Source: Candidatus Levyibacteriota bacterium (GTDB lineage Bacteria > Patescibacteriota > Microgenomatia > Levybacterales > UBA12049). From it: a DNA stretch of 37,373 nt. A program made the translations under genes and the position numbers. Positions 24,096 to 32,466 of this stretch are shown here, piece by piece. Numbering within the stretch: the first letter of the stretch is position 1; each line of letters starts with the position of its first letter. Under the pieces are notes generated by a model. That model did not search any database. It was not told the DNA's origin and was given only the letters and a program-made list of their open reading frames with translations. The stretch spans positions 1 to 37,373 of the forward strand of contig DAIDHK010000013.1 of assembly GCA_027459725.1 (NCBI GenBank). Reading direction: 5' to 3'.

Positions 24096-25277
24096 TTAAT
24101 GAAAAAGTTTGCTCACATCGGAGACCGTAACCAGAAGAAGAAGCATAAGTAAAACTGCCATGCCAACAGTATGAATATATCCTTCAATCACCGGATTTAC
24201 TTTTCTCCTGAAAACCAACTCAAAAAGAATAAAGAAAAACCTCCCCCCATCAAGTGCCGGAATAGGTAAAATATTAAAAAATGCAAGAGAAATTGATAAC
24301 AGACCCATCAGATTCAATATATCCAGCACCCTCTCTTTAAGGTTAGGAATATGCACCACAGTTCCTACCACCGAGTAAATTCCTACGGGACCGGAGACAC
24401 TTTGACTAATCGGTGTGAAAGTATGCTGCCGGACTGATACTGCAATCAGTTTCCCTATCACATCAAAATTATATAACAGCATATTATATGGATAAGTAAT
24501 TCCCGAAAAAATCTTTTGTGGAAGTGTAGTATATGTCAACATCATCGATTGCATCGGGAAAAATGCGATACCAATTGCTCCCTGATTCTTAGGCGGGTGT
24601 ACACGTGGAATTACACTTACGGTATTTTTCGCCAGTGTAGAAGGATTTTGTAGAGTCAGACTTACCTTTTCACCTTTATGACCATCAATAATTTTGGGCA
24701 CATTAGTATAATCAGTTATTTTTTTTCCATCTATGGCTATTAAAGCAGTTCCGCTCTTAATTCCCGCTTTACTGGCAGGAGAATTGGGCACTACTTCACT
24801 CACTAGAATTTGTGAATTAACAGTCTGATTGGCACCCACAAAATTAAAATTAGGATCAAGAAGTGGCAATTCTGTTTTGAAATTGGAGAGGCTTATGAAG
24901 ATATAATAAATAACTATTGCTAGAACAGCATTCATTACCACACCCGCTACAATAACCAGTGCACGCTGCCAGGCCGGATGGGCATAAAATGCTCGGGCTT
25001 CGTCTTTATCTCCCTTTTTACTAACTGTTTTAGCAACACTTACTTTTCCCCCACCAGCTTCATCTTCACCATATAATTTTACAAAACCACCAATAGGCAA
25101 CCAGTTTATAGAATAGATCGTTTCACCTTTTTTGATACCCAAAGCCCTTGGAGGAAAACCGAAACCAAACTCCTCAACTTTAATACCAAAAAATTTGGCT
25201 GTAAAAAAATGTCCTGCCTCATGAATTATAACCAGGATAGAAAGAATTAAAATAAAAGCAATTAGAGTAATCAACAT
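24096..25277 (-). CDS. rseP: RIP metalloprotease (site-2 protease, RseP/RasP type)
   Basis: A zinc protease in the membrane that cuts transmembrane substrates, including anti-sigma factors and signal peptides. The HEAGH motif (19-23) is in the first membrane segment, FFNILPIPALDGGRFFF near the C-terminus supplies the second metal-ligand motif (LDGG), and a PDZ domain lies at about 150-215 (VVPNSPASKAGIKSGTALI). Length 393 fits the family with one PDZ domain instead of two. It follows frr after about 105 bases. Confidence 0.95.
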   Translation of the reverse strand: MLITLIAFILILSILVIIHEAGHFFTAKFFGIKVEEFGFGFPPRALGIKKGETIYSINWLPIGGFVKLYGEDEAGGGKVSVAKTVSKKGDKDEARAFYAHPAWQRALVIVAGVVMNAVLAIVIYYIFISLSNFKTELPLLDPNFNFVGANQTVNSQILVSEVVPNSPASKAGIKSGTALIAIDGKKITDYTNVPKIIDGHKGEKVSLTLQNPSTLAKNTVSVIPRVHPPKNQGAIGIAFFPMQSMMLTYTTLPQKIFSGITYPYNMLLYNFDVIGKLIAVSVRQHTFTPISQSVSGPVGIYSVVGTVVHIPNLKERVLDILNLMGLLSISLAFFNILPIPALDGGRFFFILFELVFRRKVNPVIEGYIHTVGMAVLLMLLLLVTVSDVSKLFH

Positions 25278-25383
25278 ATAAAAAATTTATAGACAAGCCA
25301 TCACAATTAATACAAAACTAAATTTTAGCAGCCACTGGGGTTAATATAAATATGAAACCTTAATCTATTCTGAATTTTATATT

Positions 25384-25947
25384 TTAAATCTGTAACAATT
25401 CAGCTTCTTTCTGTTCACCCAGTCCATCTATTATAGCAATGTAGTCATCAACAACCCGTTGTACTTCCTTTTCCAGCCTTGATTTTTCGTCTTCACCAAT
25501 TGTTCCTTCATCATTACCCTTTTTAATAGCCTCCATACCCTCATGACGAGCCTGTCGAATCATTATCTTTCCATTCTCTAATTTGTGTTTCATCGCTTTT
25601 ATTAACTCCTGACGTCGTTCTTGCGACAACGGAGGCAAGGAAATACGTATGATTTGACCATCCACCACAGGTGAAACACCAATATTGGCCTCAAATATGC
25701 CTTTTTCAATTTCCGCAATGACGCTATGATCAAATGGAGTTATAACCAGCGTCTGTGGATCGCTAGATCCAATGGTAGCCAGTTCCATTAGCCGCATTTT
25801 GGCATTTCCCCCATAAGCGTTAATAACCAAGTTTTCAACTAAAGAAGGACTAGCCTTACCAGTACGAATAGTGGAAATATCATTCTTAATAACCTCAATA
25901 ACTTTTTGCAATCGTGCTTTGGTTTGATTTAGAACATCAGGCTGCAT
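25384..25947 (-). CDS. frr: Ribosome recycling factor
   Basis: Splits post-termination ribosomes with EF-G. The whole sequence fits the family, from LQKVIEVIKNDISTIRTGKASPSLV to the ISLPPLSQERRQELIK block and the C-terminal KSRLEKEVQRVVDDYIAIID. The frame reaches a GTG at 25959, but that is only four bases from the extended -10 TGGTATAAT (plus 25964-25972), so ATG 25947 (187 residues) is preferred. The gene lies after tsf with one unknown gene between. Confidence 0.95.
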   Translation of the reverse strand: MQPDVLNQTKARLQKVIEVIKNDISTIRTGKASPSLVENLVINAYGGNAKMRLMELATIGSSDPQTLVITPFDHSVIAEIEKGIFEANIGVSPVVDGQIIRISLPPLSQERRQELIKAMKHKLENGKIMIRQARHEGMEAIKKGNDEGTIGEDEKSRLEKEVQRVVDDYIAIIDGLGEQKEAELLQI

Positions 25948-26010
25948 AAACTTTCTCACTCATATTATACCAATCAATTATACAATTACAACTATCTGAT
26001 TTAAACTGCT

Positions 26011-26556
26011 CTATCTACCGACAACCATGTCTCCAGATGGCAAGCTAATATGACTATATAATTGAATTTCTCCATCAAATCTTTTTTTCCATTCACCTAA
26101 AGCATTCGCATATTCGTATGGATTTTTGAGATGCAGTTCATGGAATTCAGTTGGAATTATACTTGAAAATGAATCTAGAAGTTGTCTTCCGGCTCCAATG
26201 ACTCCATCCTCAACAGCGGAGTTAAAGACTCTTCCATTTAAGACTATGTTTACTAAAAATCTGGAGAAAATATCCGGATTACCATGGCCAATATCTAAAC
26301 CTAAAACTGCCGGAAGTACAGACAGGTCTGAATAATATCTACTCAGAGCACGGACAGCATCACGACAAATTGCGGGATCCTGCCAGATAACTGGATCTGC
26401 ATTCTGCCCCACTTTTATTGTTGAGTAAGCTAACTTTTCTAAAATGTTCTTTCTGACTCTCTCGGGTGAATTATTAATATTACTAGCGGGATTTTTTAAA
26501 CCTAAAAGCGGCAAACGTGAAGTAAACGATCCTGGCAACAACACTTCTGCATTCAT
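26011..26556 (-). CDS. Unknown 181-residue protein in the pyrH position
   Basis: No recognised domain, membrane segment or signal peptide. The middle reads VLPAVLGLDIGHGNPDIFSR, followed by FLVNIVLNGRVFNS and then a helical and polar C-terminus. It lies between tsf and frr, where UMP kinase (pyrH) often sits, but it shows no amino-acid-kinase motifs and is too short. The spacing (36 bases after tsf, 63 bases before the frr start) leaves room for its own promoter but none is obvious. Function unknown. Confidence 0.7.
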   Translation of the reverse strand: MNAEVLLPGSFTSRLPLLGLKNPASNINNSPERVRKNILEKLAYSTIKVGQNADPVIWQDPAICRDAVRALSRYYSDLSVLPAVLGLDIGHGNPDIFSRFLVNIVLNGRVFNSAVEDGVIGAGRQLLDSFSSIIPTEFHELHLKNPYEYANALGEWKKRFDGEIQLYSHISLPSGDMVVGR

Positions 26557-26592
26557 AGAGAGTAGACGGCTATATAGATAATACTGTCACAA

Positions 26593-27051
26593 CTATTCTC
26601 CCAATGCAATACGAGAAAAACGCTTCACCTGAATATTTTCACCCAGTTTTCCAATGGTGGTTTTTATTAATTGTTCAATAGTTACAGAGGCATCTCGTAT
26701 ATATTCCTGTTTTAATAACTCATCAACATCTTTAGGATTCATTGCTGAGACCTGCATAGCAATCTCGTGAGCGAGTTTTTTAAAATCATCAGTTCTAGCT
26801 ACAAAATCTGTCTCACACAAAACTTCCAGTAACACTCCTACACGCCCATTGTGAACATATGATTCAACTAATCCCTGGGAAGTTTCACGATCAGATTTCT
26901 TTTCAGCTCTCTCCAATCCGCGCTTTTTCAGCCACTCTTTGGCTTTTTCATAGTCATTTTCTGTCTCTTCCAAAGCAACCCGACAATCGGCAATCGATGC
27001 ACTGGTTTCATTTCTGAGTTGTTTTAATAACTTAATATTTACTTGTGCCAT
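26593..27051 (-). CDS. tsf: Translation elongation factor Ts, short form
   Basis: Nucleotide exchange factor for EF-Tu. The N-terminal UBA-like domain (LLKQLRNETSASIADCRVAL, 5-24) and the TDFVAR motif in the core are clear. At 152 residues it lacks the second half of the core and the coiled coil of the 280-residue E. coli protein, resembling the shortened forms in some bacteria. It starts 20 bases after rpsB, so the two form the usual rpsB-tsf operon. Confidence 0.95.
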   Translation of the reverse strand: MAQVNIKLLKQLRNETSASIADCRVALEETENDYEKAKEWLKKRGLERAEKKSDRETSQGLVESYVHNGRVGVLLEVLCETDFVARTDDFKKLAHEIAMQVSAMNPKDVDELLKQEYIRDASVTIEQLIKTTIGKLGENIQVKRFSRIALGE

Positions 27052-27071
27052 AGTTAATTATGAAATAAAAA

Positions 27072-27938
27072 TTATTTAGCAGCTGCTGTATCTGCCTTGG
27101 CCTTTTTTCGTGCAGTTTTTTTAGTTGTAGCGACAGCTTGATCTTCTACTTTCATAGGAGCTTCCTCAGCGACTTCCTTTTTAGTTGTTTTAACTTCTTT
27201 TTTAGATATCTCTTGAGATGCAGATGAGGCTACACCTTTTTTACCTTCTATCCATGCATCAACAATGTGATGAACAAGCAATTTAATAGAGCCAACCGCG
27301 TCATCATTAGCAGGAATTGGATGCGCAATCACTGTAGGATCAGCATTAGTATCGGTAATTCCCACAGTCGCGATATGTATATTGTTAGCTTCACGCACCG
27401 CTAAATCCTCCATATGAGTATCTATGACAAATATGGCATCTGGAAGTTTAGTCAGCTCATAAATTCCGCCATAAAATAAGAGCAACTTCTGTCTTTCTTT
27501 TTCCCATAGAGAAATTTCTTTTTTGGTATAGCCAGCTTGAGCCTTCTTATCTCCAAGTTTTTCTGTCAATTTTTGCAAACGTTTAAAATTCTTTGAAACT
27601 TCCGGAAAATTAGTCAAAATACCACCAATCCAACGGCTAGTGACGCTATACAAACCAGTAACGCCTTCTGTTTTTGCTCTTTCAACCTCTTCTCTGACTA
27701 CCTGCTGAGCTTGTCTTTTAGCTCCTAAAATAATCATGGAAGAATCTGTTTCTGAGGCTAATTGTTTAACGAATTCTGCGGCTTCATCTAATCCCTCTTT
27801 AGTTTTAGCCAAGTCTATAATATGAATACCGTCACGAGTTTCAAATACGTAATCACGTGCTTTGGGGTTTTGTCGGGTGACCTGATGACCAAAATGGCAT
27901 CCAGCTTCCAATAGTTCTTCTAGTGTAATATTTTTCAT
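27072..27938 (-). CDS. rpsB: 30S ribosomal protein uS2
   Basis: The signature LLEAGCHFGHQVTRQNPKA is at the N-terminus, with IDLAKTKEGLDEAAEFV, the SRWIGGILTNFPEV block and DAIFVIDTHMEDLAVREAN in order. After residue 235 there is a Lys/Ala/Glu-rich tail (VKTTKKEVAEEAPMKVEDQ), longer than in E. coli. The ATG is six bases after TATAAA (plus 27945-27950) with TTGATG 16 bases above, so the message is probably leaderless, unlike rpsB in many bacteria. Confidence 0.97.
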   Translation of the reverse strand: MKNITLEELLEAGCHFGHQVTRQNPKARDYVFETRDGIHIIDLAKTKEGLDEAAEFVKQLASETDSSMIILGAKRQAQQVVREEVERAKTEGVTGLYSVTSRWIGGILTNFPEVSKNFKRLQKLTEKLGDKKAQAGYTKKEISLWEKERQKLLLFYGGIYELTKLPDAIFVIDTHMEDLAVREANNIHIATVGITDTNADPTVIAHPIPANDDAVGSIKLLVHHIVDAWIEGKKGVASSASQEISKKEVKTTKKEVAEEAPMKVEDQAVATTKKTARKKAKADTAAAK

Positions 27939-27944
27939 ATCCTT

Positions 27945-27972
27945 TTTATACCGCCATCTGATGTTGCATCAA
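27945..27972 (-). promoter_or_regulatory. rpsB-tsf promoter, leaderless
   Basis: TTGATG (plus 27967-27972), 16 bases, TATAAA (27945-27950), then six bases to the ATG. A small hairpin ACATCT-ACC-AGATGT (27987-28001) lies above the -35 and is not part of this short mRNA. Confidence 0.6.
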
Positions 27973-28082
27973 TTTCTTGATCAAGGACATCTACCAGATG
28001 TGAGAGATAATATCTATTATACAAAATAAAGCTGCAGCTTGCAAGCGTAGTGTATTTATTCTAAGCTAGAATGAAGTATATT

Positions 28083-28271
28083 ATGGACCGGGGAGAATTT
28101 ATAGTTATCTTGTTAATTATACTCATAATCATGGCCGCTGTAATCTTAACCGGCGGTGTGACACCAGAGTATCCTTACTCAGCTGCACTGCATGGGTCAG
28201 GTAACTCAGCCGCAACTGCTAGTTCAAGTTCCTCTCCTACTAACACTCCTACTCCTAGCCCTACCCCCTGA
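28083..28271 (+). CDS. Small membrane protein with a Ser/Thr/Pro tail
   Basis: The 62-residue product (from ATG 28083) has one membrane segment at about 6-24 (FIVILLIILIIMAAVILTGG) and a low-complexity outer tail ending SPTNTPTPSPTP. Such tails are typical of CPR surface or cell-wall-linked small proteins. An ATG at 28071 is in frame, but a TAGAAT -10 (28067-28072) overlaps it, so ATG 28083, ten bases on, fits a leaderless message. Function unknown. Confidence 0.55.
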   Translation: MDRGEFIVILLIILIIMAAVILTGGVTPEYPYSAALHGSGNSAATASSSSSPTNTPTPSPTP

Positions 28272-28297
28272 CTAGTCTTAGGCTCATCTTAAACAAT

Positions 28298-28648
28298 TTA
28301 TTTTTTTTTATCAAATACCGTTATTCTACTAATACCTCTTTTAGTCTTCAGATTTAGCATCACAATTTTTTCACCTCCAAATGTATTACAGTTTCTTTGA
28401 TAGGGTTGATATTTTGGCAGGATATGTTTTCTATAATCAATATGCCTCCCCTTTCTATCCACCGAATAGACTAATTCTGATGTCGGATAATGATTAACCT
28501 TTGCTATAGGAGCATTATCCTCCACTTCTTCACGCCAATCTCCATACAGCTTATATCTTCTTAATTTATTAGCAGCCTCAGCCTCTTTTCGGTTATATCG
28601 TACTGCACGTACAAAAGCTCTAGGATTTTCGATCGATGAAATATACAT
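28298..28648 (-). CDS. Unknown basic protein after glyA
   Basis: The frame reads back into the 3' part of glyA, but an ATG at 28648, 17 bases after the glyA stop, gives a 116-residue product that starts MYISSIENPRAFVRAVRYNR. It is basic and Tyr/Arg-rich without membrane segments or known motifs. A TATAAA lies 15 bases upstream, inside or next to the glyA end. It is probably co-transcribed with glyA. Function unknown. Confidence 0.5.
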   Translation of the reverse strand: MYISSIENPRAFVRAVRYNRKEAEAANKLRRYKLYGDWREEVEDNAPIAKVNHYPTSELVYSVDRKGRHIDYRKHILPKYQPYQRNCNTFGGEKIVMLNLKTKRGISRITVFDKKK

Positions 28649-28664
28649 AAATAAAATGTTTAGT

Positions 28665-29993
28665 TTATACTGGGATGGGGAATTTACGACAAAAATCTTT
28701 AACTTCTTTAGCAATCTCCTTAAGCCGTTTATTTCTGGCAATTTTCTTTTTATAATTATCAAACATTGCCTTACGTTCAGCTTTTTCCTCAGTTGTGAAA
28801 TCAAATCCTTTAACCTCTTCAATCGCTTGATTCATCCAGCGGGCAATTCTAACCATGTCACGCTCTTTCATACCACGAGTTGTAATAGCCGGTGTTCCGA
28901 AACGTATACCTGAGGGATAAAATGGTGGCTTTTTATCAAAAGGCACTCCGTTTTTATTCAAAATAATTCCAGCCGCTTCCAACGCCAGAGCAGCCACCGC
29001 TCCATTTACTTTTTTATTATTCAAATTAACAAGCAACAAATGATTATCCGATCCTCCTCCTACTAAATCAAACTTATACTTATGTAACTCTTCTGCCAGC
29101 TTTTTAGAATTTAAGACAATCTGCTGAGAATACTTTTTAAACTTTGTACTACTGGCTTCTTTCAAGGCTACGGCAATCGCCGCTGTCTGATTATCATGAG
29201 GTCCTCCCTGAAGACCAGGTATAATAGCTGTATCAATTAACTTACCCAAATCGGGATTTTTCTTAAGACCTTTCTGCGTTACCATAATCATGGCTCCGCG
29301 CGGTCCACGTAAAGTTTTATGCGTAGTAGTAGTAACAATGTGTGCATATTCAACAGGAGATGGATGTACCCCTCCAGCTACTAAACCCGCAATATGTGAA
29401 ATGTCAGCCAGTAAGTATGCTCCAACTTTATCAGCGATTTTACCAAATCGTTTAAAATCAATTAATCTGGGATAGGCTGTAAAACCACAGACAATGATTT
29501 TTGGTTTTTCTTTCATGGCCAGCGCTTCAACGGCAGCAAAATCTATACGTTCATCTTTACCAAGTGTATATAACACCGAAGGAAAGAATTTACCTGTGGC
29601 AGATTGCGGTTGACCATGAGTTAAATGCCCACCAAAAGCTAAGGCTAAACCCATTATTTTATCCTTCATAGGTTCCAAAAGCGCAAAATATACGGCTAAA
29701 TTCATCACAGATCCTGAGAGAGGTTGAACATTTACATAAGGAACACCAAACAGCTTTTTAGCTCGTTCCTGAGCTAAAGTCTCAACTTCATCTGCGACTG
29801 CATTTCCCTGATAATATCTTTTTTTAGGATAACCTTCTGAATACTTGTTATTAAAAACTGTCCCAAGAGTTTCCAGTACTGCACCTGAGGTATAATTTTC
29901 TGAGGGAATCAACTCCAGAACTTCACGCTGACGTTTTTCTTCCTGTTTTACCAAATCATAAACTTCTGGATCAGTAGTAAGTAGTTGCTTCAT
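28665..29993 (-). CDS. glyA: Serine hydroxymethyltransferase
   Basis: Converts serine and tetrahydrofolate to glycine and 5,10-methylene-THF, the one-carbon donor for thyA. IPSENYTSGAVLETLGTVFN (29-48), NKYSEGYPKKRYYQG (49-63), LADISHIAGLVAGG and TTTTHKTLRGPRG with the PLP lysine at 226 are all conserved. An ATG at 30011 is in frame, but ATG 29993 lies seven bases after TATAAT (plus 30001-30006), so 442 residues and a leaderless message are preferred. It lies in the same block as folA and thyA. Confidence 0.97.
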   Translation of the reverse strand: MKQLLTTDPEVYDLVKQEEKRQREVLELIPSENYTSGAVLETLGTVFNNKYSEGYPKKRYYQGNAVADEVETLAQERAKKLFGVPYVNVQPLSGSVMNLAVYFALLEPMKDKIMGLALAFGGHLTHGQPQSATGKFFPSVLYTLGKDERIDFAAVEALAMKEKPKIIVCGFTAYPRLIDFKRFGKIADKVGAYLLADISHIAGLVAGGVHPSPVEYAHIVTTTTHKTLRGPRGAMIMVTQKGLKKNPDLGKLIDTAIIPGLQGGPHDNQTAAIAVALKEASSTKFKKYSQQIVLNSKKLAEELHKYKFDLVGGGSDNHLLLVNLNNKKVNGAVAALALEAAGIILNKNGVPFDKKPPFYPSGIRFGTPAITTRGMKERDMVRIARWMNQAIEEVKGFDFTTEEKAERKAMFDNYKKKIARNKRLKEIAKEVKDFCRKFPIPV

Positions 29994-30049
29994 CGTAAAA
30001 ATTATACACAAAGTATAAACATCTTTTTACTCATCTTCAAGAGGCAAAA

Positions 30050-30220
30050 TTAATAACTATCATCAGTCATTTTATAGCCAATTATTATCCCAATAATTGC
30101 ACCAACACCACTTAGAACTAAGGACCACACAGACAAAATCCCTGCTCCCCATAATGATGGTATCAATCCTCCAATAATTGACCCGATAAACATACCCAAC
30201 CAAATCATTAATTTCTGCAT
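30050..30220 (-). CDS. Small two-helix membrane protein
   Basis: The 56-residue product of ATG 30220 has two hydrophobic helices (MIWLGMFIGSIIGGLI and VWSLVLSGVGAIIGIIIGYK) around a Pro-Ser-Leu-Trp-Gly turn and ends MTDDSY. The pattern of glycine-rich helix, short turn with PxLWG, and helix ending in GYK matches a widespread family of tiny bacterial membrane proteins of unknown function. It fills the gap between glyA and folA. Confidence 0.65.
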   Translation of the reverse strand: MQKLMIWLGMFIGSIIGGLIPSLWGAGILSVWSLVLSGVGAIIGIIIGYKMTDDSY

Positions 30221-30300
30221 TATCTTTTATTCAAAGGAATTAAATCCCATAAATTTCCATAGACATCTTTAATGCAACATACATTAATGACTGATTGATA

Positions 30301-30819
30301 TTATTTTTCCAAAACCAAAAAAGTATATTTATATCCATTTCCTTCACTCTCACGCCTCGAAACTACTTTGTTAAACTCAGAATAATCAGGGAAAAACGCA
30401 TCTCCTTCATAACTTCCCTGCACAACTGTTAAATATATCCTGTCGGCATAGTTAATCCCCTCTGCATAAATTTGCCCCCCACCAATGATGAATATCTCGT
30501 CGTTACCCGGGGTATTTTCAGGAAAATTCTTAGCGTAACTTATAGCTTCCTCTATGGAAGGCACAAGCCCTTCTACCACTAATCCTTTTTCTTTTAAATA
30601 ATTAGCAAACTTAGCTATATCATGTGTTATGACGATATTTGTCCTATTAGGCAAGGGCTTGCCTATTGACTCAAAAGTTTTTCTGCCCATGATTACCGGA
30701 TGACCTCTTGTCTTCTCACGGAAAAATTTCATATCTTCAGCAATATGCCATAGAAGTTTATTCTCTTTTCCTAATACCCTATTTCCTTCACCTATTTCTG
30801 CAATCATGGAGATCTTCAT
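30301..30819 (-). CDS. folA: Dihydrofolate reductase
   Basis: Reduces dihydrofolate to tetrahydrofolate, which thyA consumes. ISMIAEIGEGNRVLGKENKL is the N-terminal strand and loop, WHIAEDMKFFREKTRGHPVIMGRKTFESI the substrate and NADPH site, IFIIGGGQIYAEGI the nucleotide loop and DRIYLTVVQGSYEGDAFFP the final strand region. Length 172 is normal. It lies one base from the end of the HAD gene and forms a tight operon with it and thyA. Confidence 0.95.
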   Translation of the reverse strand: MKISMIAEIGEGNRVLGKENKLLWHIAEDMKFFREKTRGHPVIMGRKTFESIGKPLPNRTNIVITHDIAKFANYLKEKGLVVEGLVPSIEEAISYAKNFPENTPGNDEIFIIGGGQIYAEGINYADRIYLTVVQGSYEGDAFFPDYSEFNKVVSRRESEGNGYKYTFLVLEK

Positions 30820-30820
30820 C

Positions 30821-31399
30821 TTAAAAATATTTTTTCATCCTTTCTTCAAAATAATCAATAGAGGTGAAAATCTCTGCCTGTATACCCAGTTTTCTTGCAC
30901 TTACAACATGCTCTATGTCATCATCCCACACTAACACTTCTTCTGGTTTCATATTTTGATCATTCAGAATATATCTAAAAAAAGTAGTATCTGGTTTTTT
31001 GTATCCCATATAACCCGATGCATAAATCTTATCAAATTTTTTTTCTAAATCTAATTCCTTTAATAAATATTCAACTCTATATTTTTCATTATTTGTTGCC
31101 AGAAAGACTTTAAAGCCTTTTCCCTTTAAATTTAATACATACTGCATTATTACATCATCTGTCTTTTTCTCTCCACTAAACCAAAACTCTAATAAGTCAT
31201 CTAGTGTTCCTTTCCAACCCCAACTTTTTATGTTTTTAGCTAATTCAATTCTCAAATCTGCTCTCCCTACGAGACATCTTTGGAAAACTCCTTCAAAAAA
31301 TGGATTTACTTTTTCAAACGGTAAACCTGCGCGTTCACTAAAATATTTTTCTCTACAGATAACCACACCATCGGCATCAAAGATGACTGCATTTATCAT
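30821..31399 (-). CDS. HAD superfamily hydrolase
   Basis: A phosphatase-like HAD. Motif I FDADGVVI (nucleophile Asp8, Asp10), motif II FLATNN, motif III Lys in GYKKPDTTFFRYIL and motif IV VWDDDIEH are complete, so it should be active. The helical cap after motif I is short. The start overlaps thyA by four bases (ATGA) and folA follows one base after its stop, so it may act on a deoxynucleotide or folate-linked substrate, but this is inference. Confidence 0.88.
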   Translation of the reverse strand: MINAVIFDADGVVICREKYFSERAGLPFEKVNPFFEGVFQRCLVGRADLRIELAKNIKSWGWKGTLDDLLEFWFSGEKKTDDVIMQYVLNLKGKGFKVFLATNNEKYRVEYLLKELDLEKKFDKIYASGYMGYKKPDTTFFRYILNDQNMKPEEVLVWDDDIEHVVSARKLGIQAEIFTSIDYFEERMKKYF

Positions 31400-32382
31400 T
31401 TCGTAGATTGCTTCTTTTTTCCTTCATACAAACCACCTGCTACGGTAAGTTCTGCTTTAATGGGAGGATAGGGATCATAATTTTCTAAAATAATTTTATC
31501 AGGTGTAAAATCTGATAATTTAGTCATCTCACCTTCAAATCTTATTGTAGGAAAGGGTCTTGGCACACGATTTAGTTGCTCCTTGAATTGCTCTAGGTGA
31601 TTCTCATATATATGTACATCACCATAATCATGGATAAATTCCCCTGGTTCCAGTTTCAGAATCTTAGCCAAAACTACTGTTAACAATGCATAACTGGCGA
31701 TATTGAATGGAACTCCTAAAAATAAATCACAGCTACGCTGATATAGAATCAAAGATAACTTTCCATTACGATTGCTAATTTGATACATGTTATGACAAAT
31801 CGGAAATAACGAAGCATCTTCAGTATCTGCCATTGTATAAAGATATTCAGGATTCCAGGAATTAACTATTGCATTATGTGCATTGGGATCAGCATTTAAC
31901 TCATCAACCACCCATTGTAATTGATCAATAGTTTTCCCCGGTTTTCTGGTAGGCCAATGCCTCCACATTTCTCCATATATTTTTGGTAACTCTCCCCACT
32001 CTTTAGCAAACATAGAGTCATTTTTTATTTTTTCAATAAATTCATCTTTGCTCAATTCGACTAAACTTTTATCTTTTGTTCTGGCTTTTTTATAAATTTT
32101 AAACGGATAATCATCCCAAATATGGACATTTCTATCGACTAAATATTTAATATTAGTCTGTCCCGAAAAAAACCAATACAATTCTTCTACCACACCCTTC
32201 CAGTAGACCTTTTTAGTAGTTAACAGAGGAAAACCTTTAGATAAATCATATCTTGATTGACGACCAAATAAGCTGTACGTCACAACACCGGTCCCACGGT
32301 CAACCTGTTTGATACCGTCTTTTAAAATCTCTTTTGCTAAATCTAAATACTGATTCTCTGGATGCTGTTGCTTAGTTTTCAT
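31396..32382 (-). CDS. thyA: Thymidylate synthase
   Basis: Methylates dUMP to dTMP using methylene-THF. KGFPLLTTKKVYWKGVVEEL (50-69 region), the catalytic Cys196 in FPICHNMYQ, QRSCDLFLGVPFNIASYA (215-232) and the C-terminal block are present. The usual PPCH before Cys is FPICH here. About 328 residues fits the longer class because of an insertion at about 95-125. Its 3' end overlaps the HAD gene by four bases. Confidence 0.96.
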   Translation of the reverse strand: MKTKQQHPENQYLDLAKEILKDGIKQVDRGTGVVTYSLFGRQSRYDLSKGFPLLTTKKVYWKGVVEELYWFFSGQTNIKYLVDRNVHIWDDYPFKIYKKARTKDKSLVELSKDEFIEKIKNDSMFAKEWGELPKIYGEMWRHWPTRKPGKTIDQLQWVVDELNADPNAHNAIVNSWNPEYLYTMADTEDASLFPICHNMYQISNRNGKLSLILYQRSCDLFLGVPFNIASYALLTVVLAKILKLEPGEFIHDYGDVHIYENHLEQFKEQLNRVPRPFPTIRFEGEMTKLSDFTPDKIILENYDPYPPIKAELTVAGGLYEGKKKQSTK

Positions 32383-32428
32383 CTTTTCATTTTTAAACCA
32401 TTTTGAACAATATTACAAGAGTTGAAAT

Positions 32429-32457
32429 TTGATATTAAATTCAGAAAGTGATATAAA
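32429..32457 (+). promoter_or_regulatory. Promoter of the fusion gene, leaderless
   Basis: TTGATA (32429-32434), 17 bases, TATAAA (32452-32457) with TGA before it (extended -10). The ATG at 32467 is nine bases from the -10 box. Confidence 0.65.
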
Positions 32458-32466
32458 CCCCCACAT

